Source: Dipteris shenzhenensis (Eukaryota; Polypodiophyta; Polypodiopsida; Gleicheniales). Taken from it: a stretch of 64,000 nucleotides of DNA. The translations under genes were made by a program, and so were the position numbers. The DNA lies in NCBI GenBank assembly GCA_047967505.1, contig CM106540.1. One strand, written 5' to 3'. The stretch's first letter is position 1. The number at the start of each line of letters is the position of its first letter. Below, piece after piece: positions 1-10,074 of the stretch. Below the pieces are notes generated by a model that worked only from the letters and a program-made list of their open reading frames with translations, ran no database searches and was not told where the DNA came from.

Positions 1-196
1 CTTTTTCCATGCAATTCCTTGCTATATGACTGTGATGTCTCTGCATCTTTGATTTGGGCCAATGTTAAAGCAAGAACCTCTTCTATTGAATCATCTGCTC
101 CCAAAAACCTAGGTTCTTGCATAGTCGTGTCCACCTTGCATCCACACAGGACACCAAGAGCTTCATCCTCTCGGAGACCAAACATAACCTCTATAG
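1..196 (-). pseudogene. Gene A-family fragment (third copy), joined to copia protease
   Basis: Read on the minus strand, this stretch is open to the window edge and encodes a block with FGLREDEALGVL near position 180 and later EPRFLGADDSIEEVL. The same block (FGLREDEALRVLSGF, then DPRVLGSEDQTMEEF) lies in the larger gene A copy at about 26.3-26.5 kb, so this is a further copy of that unrecognised family. It follows in the same reading frame from copia protease sequence ending GKIPI near position 200, so the junction is a chimera and not a normal copia continuation. No function is assigned. I am confident of the similarity to gene A and unsure how the junction arose. Confidence 0.6.
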
Positions 197-1350
197 GAAT
201 TTTACCAATCTGCACAATAGGATGTGGAGTATCATCACCAGTCTCCACAAATCCTGGTCTTTCCATTTCCCTTGCATCCTACATCGATTTTGCATGACCC
301 GTCGTGGTTTGATGCACCTGAGTCAACATACCACACATCATTGCCTTCTTTTGCACTTGTCACAGAATTGGTCATGTGCTGCACCATAAACAAATGCTCG
401 TTTCTGTCATCACCTTGTCTACTAGAGGATGCATAATTACCTTGCTGCAATTTCCTAGTCATGATGTCATTCTGCTTTTTATAGCAGTCTTTAACCATAT
501 GACCCATTTTACCACAGTAGTAGCATTGAACATTGCTGTTTGCATTTTGGCCTCTCTGCCATCCACCACGACCTTTTTGGCTCCCCTTGCCTCTAAGGTT
601 ACCACGTCCTCCTCCATAGGACTGGTTTTCTTGAATTTGCTACATATTTTGATTTTTGCCACGGCCTCCAGATCGGCTTGCTCTAGACCTATGCCTCTAC
701 CTCTTCCAGCATTTGAGTAGAAGACAACTTCTTTTGAAGTTCCTCCTAAAGAAGATGCACCACCATTTCTCTGCTCTTCAGAAATTAGAAGAGCAATCAA
801 CTGCTCAAAATCAGGAAATTTTTCACGGATGGCAATGGATGTCCGGAATTGTGCATAATCCTTTCCTAGACCATTCAAGGTCACAGAAACTAAATCATCA
901 TCTTCCACTGACAACCCAATAGAAGCAAGTGATCTGCAATCTTCTTCACCTTCATGTGGTAGTCACTGATGCTTATATTTTCTCTCTGCACATTATGTAA
1001 CTCCTGCTTGAGCTGCATTTTCCTGGTTTGCGTATTTGTGCTATACATTTTTATCAAAGTATCCCATGCCTTCTTCGGCGTGCTTGCATCCTGAATATGC
1101 ACAATCATAGAATCTAAAATAATGATAGGCAGCCAATACATAACTTTTATGGCTCTTTCATGCCATCCTTTAAATGCCTGCAACTCCTGTTGATTGGGGA
1201 TATTAGGAATGATTGGTTCTTGTTCAACTCCAGTAATGAACTCCTAATAGCCTTTCCCTTAAGGAAATTCATCATTGTAAACTTCCATGCTTTGAAGTTG
1301 TTCTTGTCAGGCTTTTCAGTGACAATCTATGAAAGAGCATCAGACGCCAT
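197..1350 (-). pseudogene. gag: Ty1/copia gag and start of protease, truncated
   Basis: The probable gag start is the ATG at 1350 on the minus strand, followed by a copia gag N-terminus with KAWKFTMMNFLKGKA. A UBN2-type gag block follows (AWDTLIKMYSTNTQTRKMQL, about 1010-1080). A frameshift lies near 905. A CCHC zinc knuckle, CYYCGKMGHMVKDC, sits near 485-530, and the aspartic protease motif VWYVDSGASNH near 310-340. Gag packages element RNA and the protease processes the polyprotein. Downstream of the protease motif the frame shifts, continues as GDDTPHPIVQIGKIPI and then runs into unrelated gene A sequence, so integrase, RT and RNase H are missing. The upstream LTR and PBS are present in the correct order. 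The copy is defective. Confidence 0.85.
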
Positions 1351-1882
1351 TACAAAAAACTACAAGATATTCTGTCACTGCAAAAAACACAACTTCTGCC
1401 TCACAAGGGCAAATCTGCAAAACTGACGAAAGTGGTATTTGAGCACACAGTCACTTCCTAGTGATGATTATGCATCAACAGGCAATAAGAATGATTCTGT
1501 CACTCCCAATATCTCTGTGCAGAGGCATACGATGCAATTTCTATGGTAACTTTCCACCGACCTGCGGAACAGTGGTCGCACAGCAAAAATAGGGCACTTT
1601 CCTGAGTGCCTGCGAAAAACTTTTGCCACCAAAACGGGCCCCAAAATGGCCTCGAATCAAAAAAATAATGACACCCAGGGATTTGCCCTAGCTAGTAGCA
1701 TATACTACCCTCTCGCCACACCGGAAAGGGCGTCCCAATCTGAGACAGTGCACTCTTGCACTTTCCGGCTGTGTTACCTGTAGAGATTTGCTCCCAAACT
1801 CAAAAAAGGGAAGCAACACTAATCCTCTTACCAAGACACTGCAAACTTGGTTTGCTTTCTTGAGCTCCTTACCATGAACCAA

Positions 1883-1894
1883 GCTCTGATACCA
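1883..1894 (-). other. Copia primer-binding site
   Basis: The minus strand reads TGGTATCAGAGC directly after the LTR end (...TTCACA). This is the classic copia primer-binding site complementary to plant initiator tRNA-Met, and its direct contact with the LTR fixes the LTR boundary at 1895. Confidence 0.92.
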
Positions 1895-2250
1895 TGTGAA
1901 GAGAGTGGGAGAGAAGTAAGGAGTCTCACTTCCAGCTTTCTCACATACACAATGGGGGAATACACACAAAGGTGGAGGCTGAAAATAGTTTTCCTCTTCT
2001 TAGTTGTGAAAGCCAAAAGAACTCCCTAAGTACAAAAGGAATAGGTGAACGCTATATGTGGGTCTTAAACCAAACTCAGCTAACCTAGGTGGCATATTAA
2101 CTGAGCCACTAACCAAAGTACATAAAGATAGCTGTCATCCAGCTATTATTCATGGGTGGTGTACCAACCGCATCTGCAGCTAACAAGTCAATGACATAAA
2201 TGCACAACGGTCACCCTGGCATATCATGAGTGGAGCTCGATATCTCAACA
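1895..2250 (-). repeat. 5' LTR of the truncated copia element (356 bp)
   Basis: On the minus strand it starts TGTTGAGATATCGAGC at 2250 and ends CTCTTCACA at 1895, giving TG...CA termini. A second LTR with the same start and end and the same 356-bp length occurs on the plus strand at 18070-18425. It should hold the element promoter. The partner LTR of this copy is absent. Confidence 0.9.
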
Positions 2251-2299
2251 TATATAGCATTGGGCTACGTGGAAAACTATGAATCTACAACCCATAATA

Positions 2300-2465
2300 C
2301 CATCAGTCCTTAAGATAATACCGATAGTAATATGAAAAACACCACCGGTAATATAGTATTACTACCGGTTATAATACCTATGGTATTATAACCGGTATTA
2401 GTTATATTTTTGCCGATAATTTACATATTACCGCCAATTATATGAATACTACCGGCAGTATTTTT
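2300..2465. repeat. ACCGGT/ACCGCC inverted-repeat cluster
   Basis: An AT-rich stretch with repeated ACCGGTA, TACCGCC and TACCGGC motifs in both orientations. Its centre, 2364-2396, is a perfect palindrome with 15-bp arms around a 3-bp loop (ACCGGTTATAATACC / GGTATTATAACCGGT). Clusters of this kind are common near transposon termini. It lies upstream of gene A copy 1 and could be the subterminal region of that unit, but I could not find a matching cluster beside copy 2. Confidence 0.6.
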
Positions 2466-2499
2466 ATCCAATTTCCCACTTTTTTTAAAAAAAGAACAT

Positions 2500-3860
2500 G
2501 ATCACGTTGTTTTTCATGCTGCTTTAAAGCGTAATTAATGAATGCTAATAACCCATTAATGCAAGTGAAAATGTGAACGTAATTCTTGACTATTCCAAAA
2601 ATCAATCACAGACAACCATCGAGGTGGTTTAGGCAACCATTGACTTATGATGTATCAAGCGTGTGTATGACGTGCTCACCCTAGAGCTTGTGTCCCATTT
2701 GCTTTTTCTAGATATCCTTATTATTTGGAGAAACTCTCGCATTCTCATCCTAGAACATTGTCACTCTATCAATGACTTCCACACTTAGGCTATCTCTCCT
2801 TTTCTTGTGTTCTATTGAAGCTGTCAGACTTGTCGGATCAAGATGATCATGCATTTCTTATGCTCTATATCCAACCGTTGGAGCCATGTTGGTCCTTTTG
2901 ATTGACAACATCTTCAACATCATGCACCCAAGCCATTTCTCCTTTATTTTAAAGAATACCAACATAGCTAATGTCACTCTCTTTGTAACTAGTCGATCTA
3001 AGCTGTGCACCCTTTTCACTTTCTGTAGGCCATTTCTCATATTAGAGAGCACTGTCTCTTGGGCGTTATCTTCTGAGTTGTTGGTATGGTTGTCACTCTA
3101 CAAATTTTAGGGTGCAGGCTAAAGCTTGTAAAGACTTGAGACTAGTATTCACCTGACTGGCCTGATGTTGCTCCCACAAATTGTGAGACCATAGCTCGTG
3201 TTCTTCCCTCCAATGGCAATGACCAAATGTATGCTTTTGCAACCACTTCCTTCTCTGCTTTGCAAGGAGTTTTATTTCTTATCATTGTTTCTCCCTCTAC
3301 AAATGTTGCAAAAGTGTCTTTCATTGGCCATTTTGATACCGTGCCATTTTCTTCCTTATCTCACAATCTATTCCTTGTTCCTTGACCAAGCTTTTCATCT
3401 TTCCTACATCAAAGCCTCTGTCTGCTTCTCTCGCAAGGCATGGCGAGCTGCATCTTGCCATTGACATCATGGTGATGATTAGTGAACCACCAGAATAGAC
3501 CAACAAGAACAAATACTAGCTAGCTTGTGAGGTGAGCAAAGAATAGAAGACCACTTACTCAAGTAAAGAAGATAATGCGAAACCAAAAGAATAAGGTCAC
3601 ACAGAGCTAACTCTAAATGGTGCTAGCTACAAGGTAGCAATTAATTTAATATTTAAAGATTATAGAATTGGAAGTGTAAAAACTAAAACGTGTACGAGAG
3701 TAGAAAAATCTTCAGCCGCCATGATTTTTCGCCTCCTACAATACACGTTAGCAAAATTGGATATGCCGATCACCCTCAAGCAAGTGCAATGTCGCCAAAA
3801 TTGCTTTAAAATTGAAATAGGCCAAAGGGCATGTTAGCGGGTTTGATGCTATATAGTATG
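2500..3860. other. No gene recognised
   Basis: Only short open frames are present (longest about 90 codons on either strand) and none resembles a family I know. The position upstream of gene A copy 1 suggests it may hold decayed 5' exons of that gene, but I could not align it with the corresponding part of copy 2 (26.5-28.3 kb). Confidence 0.35.
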
Positions 3861-3880
3861 AAATGCAATGACCATTGGCA

Positions 3881-4484
3881 TACTACTCCGACGTACCTAA
3901 TGTTCCAGAAGAAGCCTCCACATCTCACTCCAAACAGCAAGAGGCCTCTGGATCCATCCTCATTGACAAAGAGGAAGGGATTGAGCATGACAACTCCATA
4001 GTGGTAAGAAACTATGAGCTTTGAATTTCTTCTCTCTTGGTATACTTTTGCTTTAACGGAATTCTAATGTAATGTTGGACTGTTGCAAGAGGCATTTGAG
4101 GTCGACCTATTCTCATCTCAGCAAGGCCTTGTTCACAGTAGCTTCGGTTGAGATTACTCACTGGCACATTACCTTGGCCAAGCAAAAGAGCACTTTGTGG
4201 TTATCCACAAAAAGTTTTCTCGACATGGTACTGATGACTTCTTGAAGTGCAAGGCCTTGTCACAAGTGATTGGTCATGCTAACATCAATCGCAATGCTGA
4301 CAAGGTCATTTTGGTGAACCGCATGGTTGCCCTCAATGCCTTTGGAACCAATTTTCAAGGTATGGCATTGACGGCAGTAGCCATGTCCCTGGCCAGAAAC
4401 AACAATAGCGTTGACTCTCTATCGACTAGGTTTAGAGCTAGGAGTGTATTTGGGAATTCAAAGCCGATGTTCCCAGTGTTTTAG
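3881..4484 (+). pseudogene. Gene A, copy 1: two 3' exons
   Basis: Exon 3881-4003 encodes an acidic Ser-rich segment including EEASTSHSKQQEASG and EEGIEHDNSIV. It ends at a consensus donor (ATAGTG|GTAAGA). The intron is 4004-4091 (88 bp), and the last exon, 4092-4484, encodes AFEVDLFSS, DYSLAHYLGQ, KCKALSQVIGHANI and NAFGTNFQGMALTAVAMSLA, with a stop at 4482-4484. Copy 2 on the minus strand has the same two exons with an 86-bp intron at the same position. One in-frame stop lies before DYSLAHY. Function is unknown; there is no signal peptide or membrane segment in the part seen. The 5' exons, including the LREDEAL block, are not found here. Gene B runs convergently, ending about 530 bp downstream. 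Confidence 0.65.
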
Positions 4485-4714
4485 AGAAGAGAGAAAGGCT
4501 CTGAAGCCTTATTGTATAGAAATTTCATTTTATATGAATACATATATACTTTTTATACAGTGCCCCATTTTGTGTTCTTTTACAAAATTTATTTTATACT
4601 ATCATTGTATTTTGTGATTTAATTGTTGTTGGCATTAATATTTTCATTCACTATTCTGTTCAAAAGCATGCTATCAGATAAATATTTGCACTATAATGGT
4701 CATTTCTGAGCAAT

Positions 4715-4837
4715 CTAGTAAGAATCTCACTGTGTGGCAGAAGTCAAATAGGCCCCATACGTGCCATAGCAGGTTTTTGCTTTTTTGGGCTCCCTGCGCA
4801 ATGCCACCACATTTTCCTTCTGTCGCATGGTGAAAAA
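4715..4837. repeat. Imperfect inverted repeat between convergent genes (copy 1)
   Basis: The left arm contains CTCACTGTGTGGCAGAAG and the right arm CTTCTGTCGCATGGTGAAA, which pair imperfectly around about 60 nt. The arms also resemble those of the stronger hairpin at 25223-25383, which sits at the equivalent place between gene B and gene A in copy 2. Confidence 0.5.
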
Positions 4838-5015
4838 ACATCATTTGACCACTCATATTCACACTAAACTTTCATAAACTGATGGAAAGCATCACGTAAC
4901 ATGTATAATAACATGGGAATAGTAATAAAACATAAAAATATATTTTATTCATTGGCCTCAAAGGGCAGAGATTTACAAAATGATTCAAGTTACACCAAAT
5001 GAACCTAAACAACAT

Positions 5016-6073
5016 CTAGGGCCTAAGGGAGGGATTGGAGCGGATGCGCTTGGCGAGGGTCCATCACTGTTACTCTTTTGGCATGGATAGCACATAAGTT
5101 CGTGTATTCAAAAAGACCTACTCTCATCTGCTCCGTTGTCTCTTGAATTGCTCCCATAGCGCCTGAAGTGAAATGCACATCATCCTTGTAATGCTGTGCT
5201 ATTTCACGTACAACACGCTGGAAGGGTGCACGTGGAACGAGATTGTCCACAGTGGTTGGAACTTGCGGATCTCTTGAAGGGCCTTCACACCTGATTTTTC
5301 GTGTCTCTTAATCTTTGGGGGACCTTGCACTGGCCTCTGGACATGGCTCCATGGTCGCTTGTCTACTTTGAACTTCTTTTCCCTCTCCTCCCTTGCAACC
5401 ACCTCTTCAGACTCCTCTTCCTATGTCTGGTGGGTCCTTTGAGGTGGCTTGTCGTGCCTAGGGGTTTGCTTTGTCCTTGGTCTCTTTTCCTTTTCATGAG
5501 GCTGTTAGACAGCAGGCTGAGGCTCTTGCTCATCTCGTACTAGAGGCTCCTCATATTTGATAATTTTGAGGCACAGAGGGTTGATGGTGCTCTTCCGTGG
5601 GTCTGCTTGGTTGGAGGATCGGGGCCAAGGTTCATTATATCTACGAGCCCATCAAATACTTCCTCTTGTTGTGGCCCCTGTAATCTCTCCATCTTCTCTC
5701 TTTGCCTTTCTTGCTCCCCTTTTGCTCTAGATGCTCCATGCCAAGACCCACAGAGGAGGGAGGGGCAGTTGATCAGGATTGACTAGACTAATTTGCCCCT
5801 CTTGGGAGACCTTTCTACTTCCACGATTAGTTGTGTGGAAGGACTAAGGGGACCCCTAATCATGCTTGGATCCTTCCTCATGCTAGGATTCCTCATGGTG
5901 CTGAGATCCTTGGGATCCCCCATGAGAGTTAAATGGTGGGGAATCGCATTGCTTGGACTCCTAATGATGAGAACCACCGTCATATCCCTCTTGATCATTG
6001 CCCTCTTGGCCACTGGGGCTTGCAGTGTGTTCGGAGGCCATGGAGTTGTGAGGAGGACAATGAGTAGCATCTA
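5016..6073 (-). pseudogene. Gene B 3' exon, copy 1: histone H3-like protein
   Basis: The minus strand carries a recognisable histone H3. It has tail-like motifs (QADPRKST near 5590-5610 and RTKQTPR near 5470-5490) and a basic linker with [10 protein letters not shown]. Next come an alpha-N segment ALQEIRKFQ, alpha-1 [10 protein letters not shown] near 5200-5232, a canonical-length loop QHYKDDVHF, and alpha-2/loop-2 [17 protein letters not shown] near 5066-5121. The end is LAKRIRS plus a seven-residue extension. H3 pairs with H4 in the nucleosome core. A one-base deletion near 5245 breaks the frame after RKFQ, a small deletion near 5045 shifts it again before LAKRIRS, and several stops lie in the tail region. 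An acceptor (CATTTAG) near 6074 and an open 288-nt frame at 5783-6070 suggest this is the last exon of the spliced gene B. I cannot tell whether the source was canonical H3 or a variant. Confidence 0.8.
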
Positions 6074-6144
6074 AATGGAGTTTGTTTAACTCGTGCCATA
6101 GAAATGAGGGATTTTAAGGTTTTGAATTGCTTTATATAGTCTTT

Positions 6145-6800
6145 TTAAAGCGCTTTAGGGTTTACACCAGTAGCATGACAAGCTCCAAGCACCTCCTTTG
6201 CTTGCACGAGGCCCTTGAAATCCTTCATTACCTCTCTAGCAACTTGTTTACGTAGCCCTTTTTGTCTAGGGTCTTTCAACACTTCCATGACATCACTTGG
6301 CTTTATTAAACTTCTTAGAACATATGAAGGATCACTATCATCCATTTCCATTGTTCCCATCACATCCTCCATGAAATTCCTAAAGTAGAGTACAAATGAG
6401 TCTTAGTGGAAAGAATGCAACACCACAAATATTTTGGAGTAAGAAATTTCATTGAAAATTTGGGGAACTAACCTTGCAGCCTATATTCTCCTCTTTCGGG
6501 CACCACTATTGGTTGACAATACATCCATAGATTGTAATTGTCTTTTCCTCTCCTTCAGTCCCAAAGATGTTCCCTTCAACTCTTGTACTCGTTCCAAGTT
6601 TCCATCCACCCAAAGGTCAAGATGCTTCTTCCCTTGCAATCGAAGACTATGGAGCACACTTTGAGGAGTTCCACTATATCCCAAAGAGCGTGTGCTTGCA
6701 TATTTTGGCTCCAGTTGTAGGTTCACATGGTACTTGTTGGATATGTCCTCAAAGTGCCATGAGTACTCAAAGAGAGGTATCAGAGATGCAAGCTAAAATG
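6145..6800 (-). pseudogene. Gene B, copy 1: upstream exons
   Basis: Exon 6473-6800 (start not fixed) encodes a basic segment with LERVQELKGTSLGLKERKRQ, probably coiled coil. A GT-AG intron of 93 bp, 6380-6472 (CAAG|GTTAGT ... CTTTAG|GAATTT), keeps the frame into an exon with MEDVMGTMEMDDSDPSYVL and QVAREVMKDFKGLVQAKEVL, which ends near a donor at about 6167 (GGT|GTAAAC). Copy 2 has the matching block QVAEEVMKDFKDIVDAKEML at 22.14 kb, ending at an equivalent donor (GAT|GTAAGT). If the next acceptor is near 6074, this gene continues into the H3-like exon through a 94-bp intron. One in-frame TAG precedes the first intron. I do not recognise this N-terminal part. Confidence 0.5.
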
Positions 6801-6827
6801 TAGGGAAGAGCTAGCAAAGATGGAGCA

Positions 6828-7392
6828 GTGAGAGGGAGAGAGTAGCAAGGAAGAGGGAGGAGGAGAAGCAGATGAGGGAAAGAGGAAGAGGAGGAGGAGA
6901 GTAGAGCGATAGCTGTAGAAGGGAGGGAAGGAGCTACTATAGAAGGGAGGAGGAGGGGAGAGATGCTATAGGAGGGAGGAGGAGGGGAGAGATTCTACAG
7001 GAGGGAGAAGCAAAGGAGAGGGAGCCTGGGCAGATGGAGAAGGAGGGAAGAGGAAGGAGGGAGGAGGAGGAGGAGGGGAGAGGGAGGAGGGAGGAGGAGG
7101 AGCAAGACGGGAGGAGGGGAGAGATGCTACAGGAGGGAGGAGGAGGGGAGAGATTCTGTAGGAGGGAGGAGTAGAGGAGAGGGAGCCTGGGCAGGTGGAG
7201 AAGGAGGGGAGAGGAAGGAGGGAGGAGGAGCCAGAAGGAGGAGTAGGAGGAAAGAGGGAGGAGGGAGGAGGAGGAGCAAGACGGAGGGGGGAGAGGAGGA
7301 GGGAGGGGGAGGGAGGGAGAGGAAGAGGGAGGAGGAGGGAGGGAGGGAGGGAGGAGGGAGGGAGGGAGGGAGAGAGAGAGAGGAAGGGAGGG
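6828..7392 (+). repeat. Purine-rich (GGGAGGA) low-complexity tract
   Basis: Over 550 bp almost entirely of G and A on the plus strand, with internal near-repeats of about 180 bp (the GAGAGATGCTACAGGAGGGAGG blocks around 6960 and 7120). Open frames here on both strands are products of composition, not genes. It lies at the 5' side of gene B copy 1 and could have derived from its promoter region by slippage. Confidence 0.8.
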
Positions 7393-7399
7393 AGATTCA

Positions 7400-7678
7400 A
7401 AATTTGAAATTCAAATTTCAAAAAGTGGCACCCTGGGCCTCATTGATGGGGGGAGAGCTGGGCTCAAATGTGGGCTTAACCCACCTAGGTTGGGCTAGTT
7501 AGGCCTCTTTGGGACCCTCCAAGCCCCCTGCATTAGCCCACTAAGCATTCCCTAATCCATTCCTTATGAGGCCCTTTTAAGACCCCAATTCTTCCCTAAT
7601 GCAGTATACACCTGGCAAATAACCCAATCTATAATGCTAGAACAAAGCACATTGAGGTGCATTATCACTATGTGCGGG
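7400..7678. other. Unassigned spacer before the gypsy LTR
   Basis: Holds an AT palindrome-like patch (AAATTTGAAATTCAAATTT near 7400-7420) and otherwise unremarkable sequence with no gene. Confidence 0.4.
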
Positions 7679-8704
7679 TGTTGACTCTGTGCCAACACGA
7701 ACTTATGTAGAAAGAGAATGTGATACAACTTTGTGTTACAACTTTGTGTTACAACTTTGTGATACAACTTTGTGTTACGACTTTGTGATACAACTTTGTG
7801 ATACAACTTTGTGTTACAACTTTGTGTTACGACTTCTACATGTAGAAAGAGAATGTGTTACAACTTTGTGTTATAACTTTGTGTTACAACTTTGTTTTAC
7901 AACTTTGTGTTACAACTTTGTGTGATACAACTTTGTGTTACAACTTTGTGTGATACAACTTTGTGTTACAACTTTGTGTTACAATTTTGTGATACAACTT
8001 TGTGTTACATGTAGAGAGAGAAGCTCTCCAACTTGTATAAATACCCCATAATGGAATGAAGCCCACACTCTCTGGGGCATTGTGTTGAGTCTACTTTGGT
8101 ATCCCAAGTATTTGTCTTAAGTGTCCATGCTTCCTTGCACTCCATGTCCAAAAGCATGTCCTAACCTTGCAACTCCTCCTCCCTCTCCTCCAACCTTGCA
8201 ACCCACCCTCTCCCTCTCCTCCTCCCTCCTCCTTCTTCCTCCTCCTCCTCCCTCCTCCTCCTCCCTCCTCCTCCTCCTCCTCTCTCCTCCTCCTCCTCTC
8301 TCCTCTCTCTTCTTTCCCCCATGCTCTTACACCTTCTCTCTCTCCCACTCCTATGCTCCCCCTAAACCCTTTGTTCCTCATCCCTTAAACTCCATGATCT
8401 ACGAGGGAGATGAGTTCTCCACCATGTACTCTTCCCTGAACCTTGGAACCTCCTTCTAATCCTGGAACCTCCTTCTAAACCCTGGAACTCCTTCTAAACC
8501 CTGAAACTCCTTCTAGACCCTGGAACCTCCTTCTAACCCTGGAACCTCTTTCTGGACCCTGGAACCTCCTTCTGAACCCTGGAACCTCCTTCTAAACCTT
8601 GGAACTCCTTCTAAACCCTAGAACCTCCTTCTAACCCTAGAACATCCTTCTGAACTCTGAAACCTCCTTATAACCCTGGAACCTCCTTCTAACCCTTAAA
8701 CTCA
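7679..8704 (+). repeat. LTR copy a of the gypsy family
   Basis: Begins TGTTGACTCTGTGCC. It then carries an array of a 13-bp unit ([A/T]TACAACTTTGTG, about 7717-8010), a TATA box in CTTGTATAAATACCCC at about 8031-8046, a CT-rich tract, and an array of roughly 20-23 bp units (CTGGAACCTCCTTCTAAACC) at 8440-8700. The order matches the 3' LTR at 16.8-17.66 kb. The TATA box marks a probable RNA start at or before the TGGAATGAAGCCC stretch. Confidence 0.8.
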
Positions 8705-9392
8705 TGTAGAAAGAGAATGTGTTATAACTTTGTGTCACAACTTTGTGATACAACTTTGTGTTACAACTTTGTGTGATACAACTTTGTGTTACAACTTTGT
8801 GTGATACAACTTTGTGTGATACAACTTTGTGTTACAACTTTGTGTTACAACTTTGTGATACAACTTTGTGTTACATGCAGAGAGAGAAGCTCTCCAACTT
8901 GTATAAATACCCCATAATGGAATGAAGCCCACACTCTTTGGGGCATTGTGTTGAGTCTACTTTGGTATTCCAAGCATTTATTTGAAGTGTCCATGCTTCC
9001 TTGCACTCCACATCCAAAAGCATGTCCTAACCTTGCAACTCCTCCTCCCCTCTCCTCCAACCTTGCATCCCACCCTCTCCCTCTCCTCCTCCCTCCTCCT
9101 CCTCCCTCCTCTCTCTACCATCCCCCTCCCTTTTCTCTCTTCCCCCCTCCCTCGTCTCTCTCCCCCCCCCTCTCTGTACCACCCCCTCTTTGCTCTTCCC
9201 CCTCCCCCCCACCCCCCGCCCTCTCGCGGTGGTGCTCACATTGCCGCCCTGCCCTGCCCCACCCCCTGCTCTCTACTATCCCCCCTCTCTCTACTATCCC
9301 CCCTCTCTCTACTATCCCCCTCCTGCTTCTCTCTTCCCCCCCCCTCTCTCTCTCTCTCCCCCTTACCCCCCCTCTCTCTATTTCCCCCCCCT

Positions 9393-9429
<37 letters not shown>

Positions 9430-10065
9430 CATCCCCCTCCCTCTTCTCTCTCCCCCCCCCTCTCTGTACCACCCCCTCGCTGCTCTCCCCCCTCCCCCCC
9501 ACCCCCCGCCCTCCTGCGGTGGCGCCCGTAGTGCTGCCCCACCCCCTACTCACCACCCTCTCCCCCATCCCCCGCCCTCCCGTGACAGCACCCGTAGCAC
9601 CGCCCCGCCCCACCCCCCGCTTGCCCTGCCCCCTGCTCACTACCCTCCGCCCTCCCGTGGTGATGCCCACAGCGTTGCCCGGCCCCCACTCACCACCCCG
9701 CGCCCTCCCCCCTTCCCCCCACTCGTCACCCCTCCGTCGCCCCCCTCTCCGCCCCCGCCCTCTCCACCCCCCGCTCACCACCGCCACCCCGCACGTGCCC
9801 TCCCCCCTTCCCCCCACCCTCCGCCTCTCTCACCCCCGCTCACCACCACCACCCCACCCCTCGCCCCCTCACCCCTCGCTCACCACCGCCACCCTGCGCC
9901 GTCCCCTCTTCCCCCCACCCGTCGCCCCACCCCCCTTTCCGCACCCTCCCCTCCCACCCTTGCCCCCGCCCGTGTCCCGCCCCCCTCTCCCCTCTCCCTT
10001 TCCCCCTGCTCAAAACCCCCCCCCTTTCCCCCGCGTCGCCGTCGGGGAAGCCCACCACAGTCCCA
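8705..10065 (+). repeat. Second LTR start followed by a C-rich expansion
   Basis: From 8705 the 13-bp array, the TATA segment (TATAAATACCCC near 8902) and the GGGGCATTGTG segment repeat copy a. From about 9120 the CT tract expands into nearly 950 bp of C/T- then C/G-rich sequence with degenerate repeats of CCCACTCACCACC type. The 20-bp array of copy a is not reached. The long frames across it are Pro/Ser/Leu runs in all phases and I do not call them genes. This may be the real 5' LTR of the gypsy element, altered internally. Confidence 0.6.
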
Positions 10066-10074
10066 AAAAAAAAA

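Noticed and set aside
5016-6073. Calling the H3-like domain a centromeric H3 (CENH3)
   Set aside because: The long divergent tail would fit, but loop 1 has canonical H3 length and the core motifs match ordinary H3 as well. The evidence does not separate the options.
6966-7421. A 151-codon minus-strand Pro/Ser/Leu ORF in the purine tract
   Set aside because: A product of biased composition; no domain and the opposite strand is equally open.
8440-8700. Regular short repeats (GGAACCTCCTTCTAAACC units) that could suggest a CRISPR array
   Set aside because: Units are directly adjacent without unique spacers, the DNA is a plant LTR and the same array recurs in the 3' LTR.
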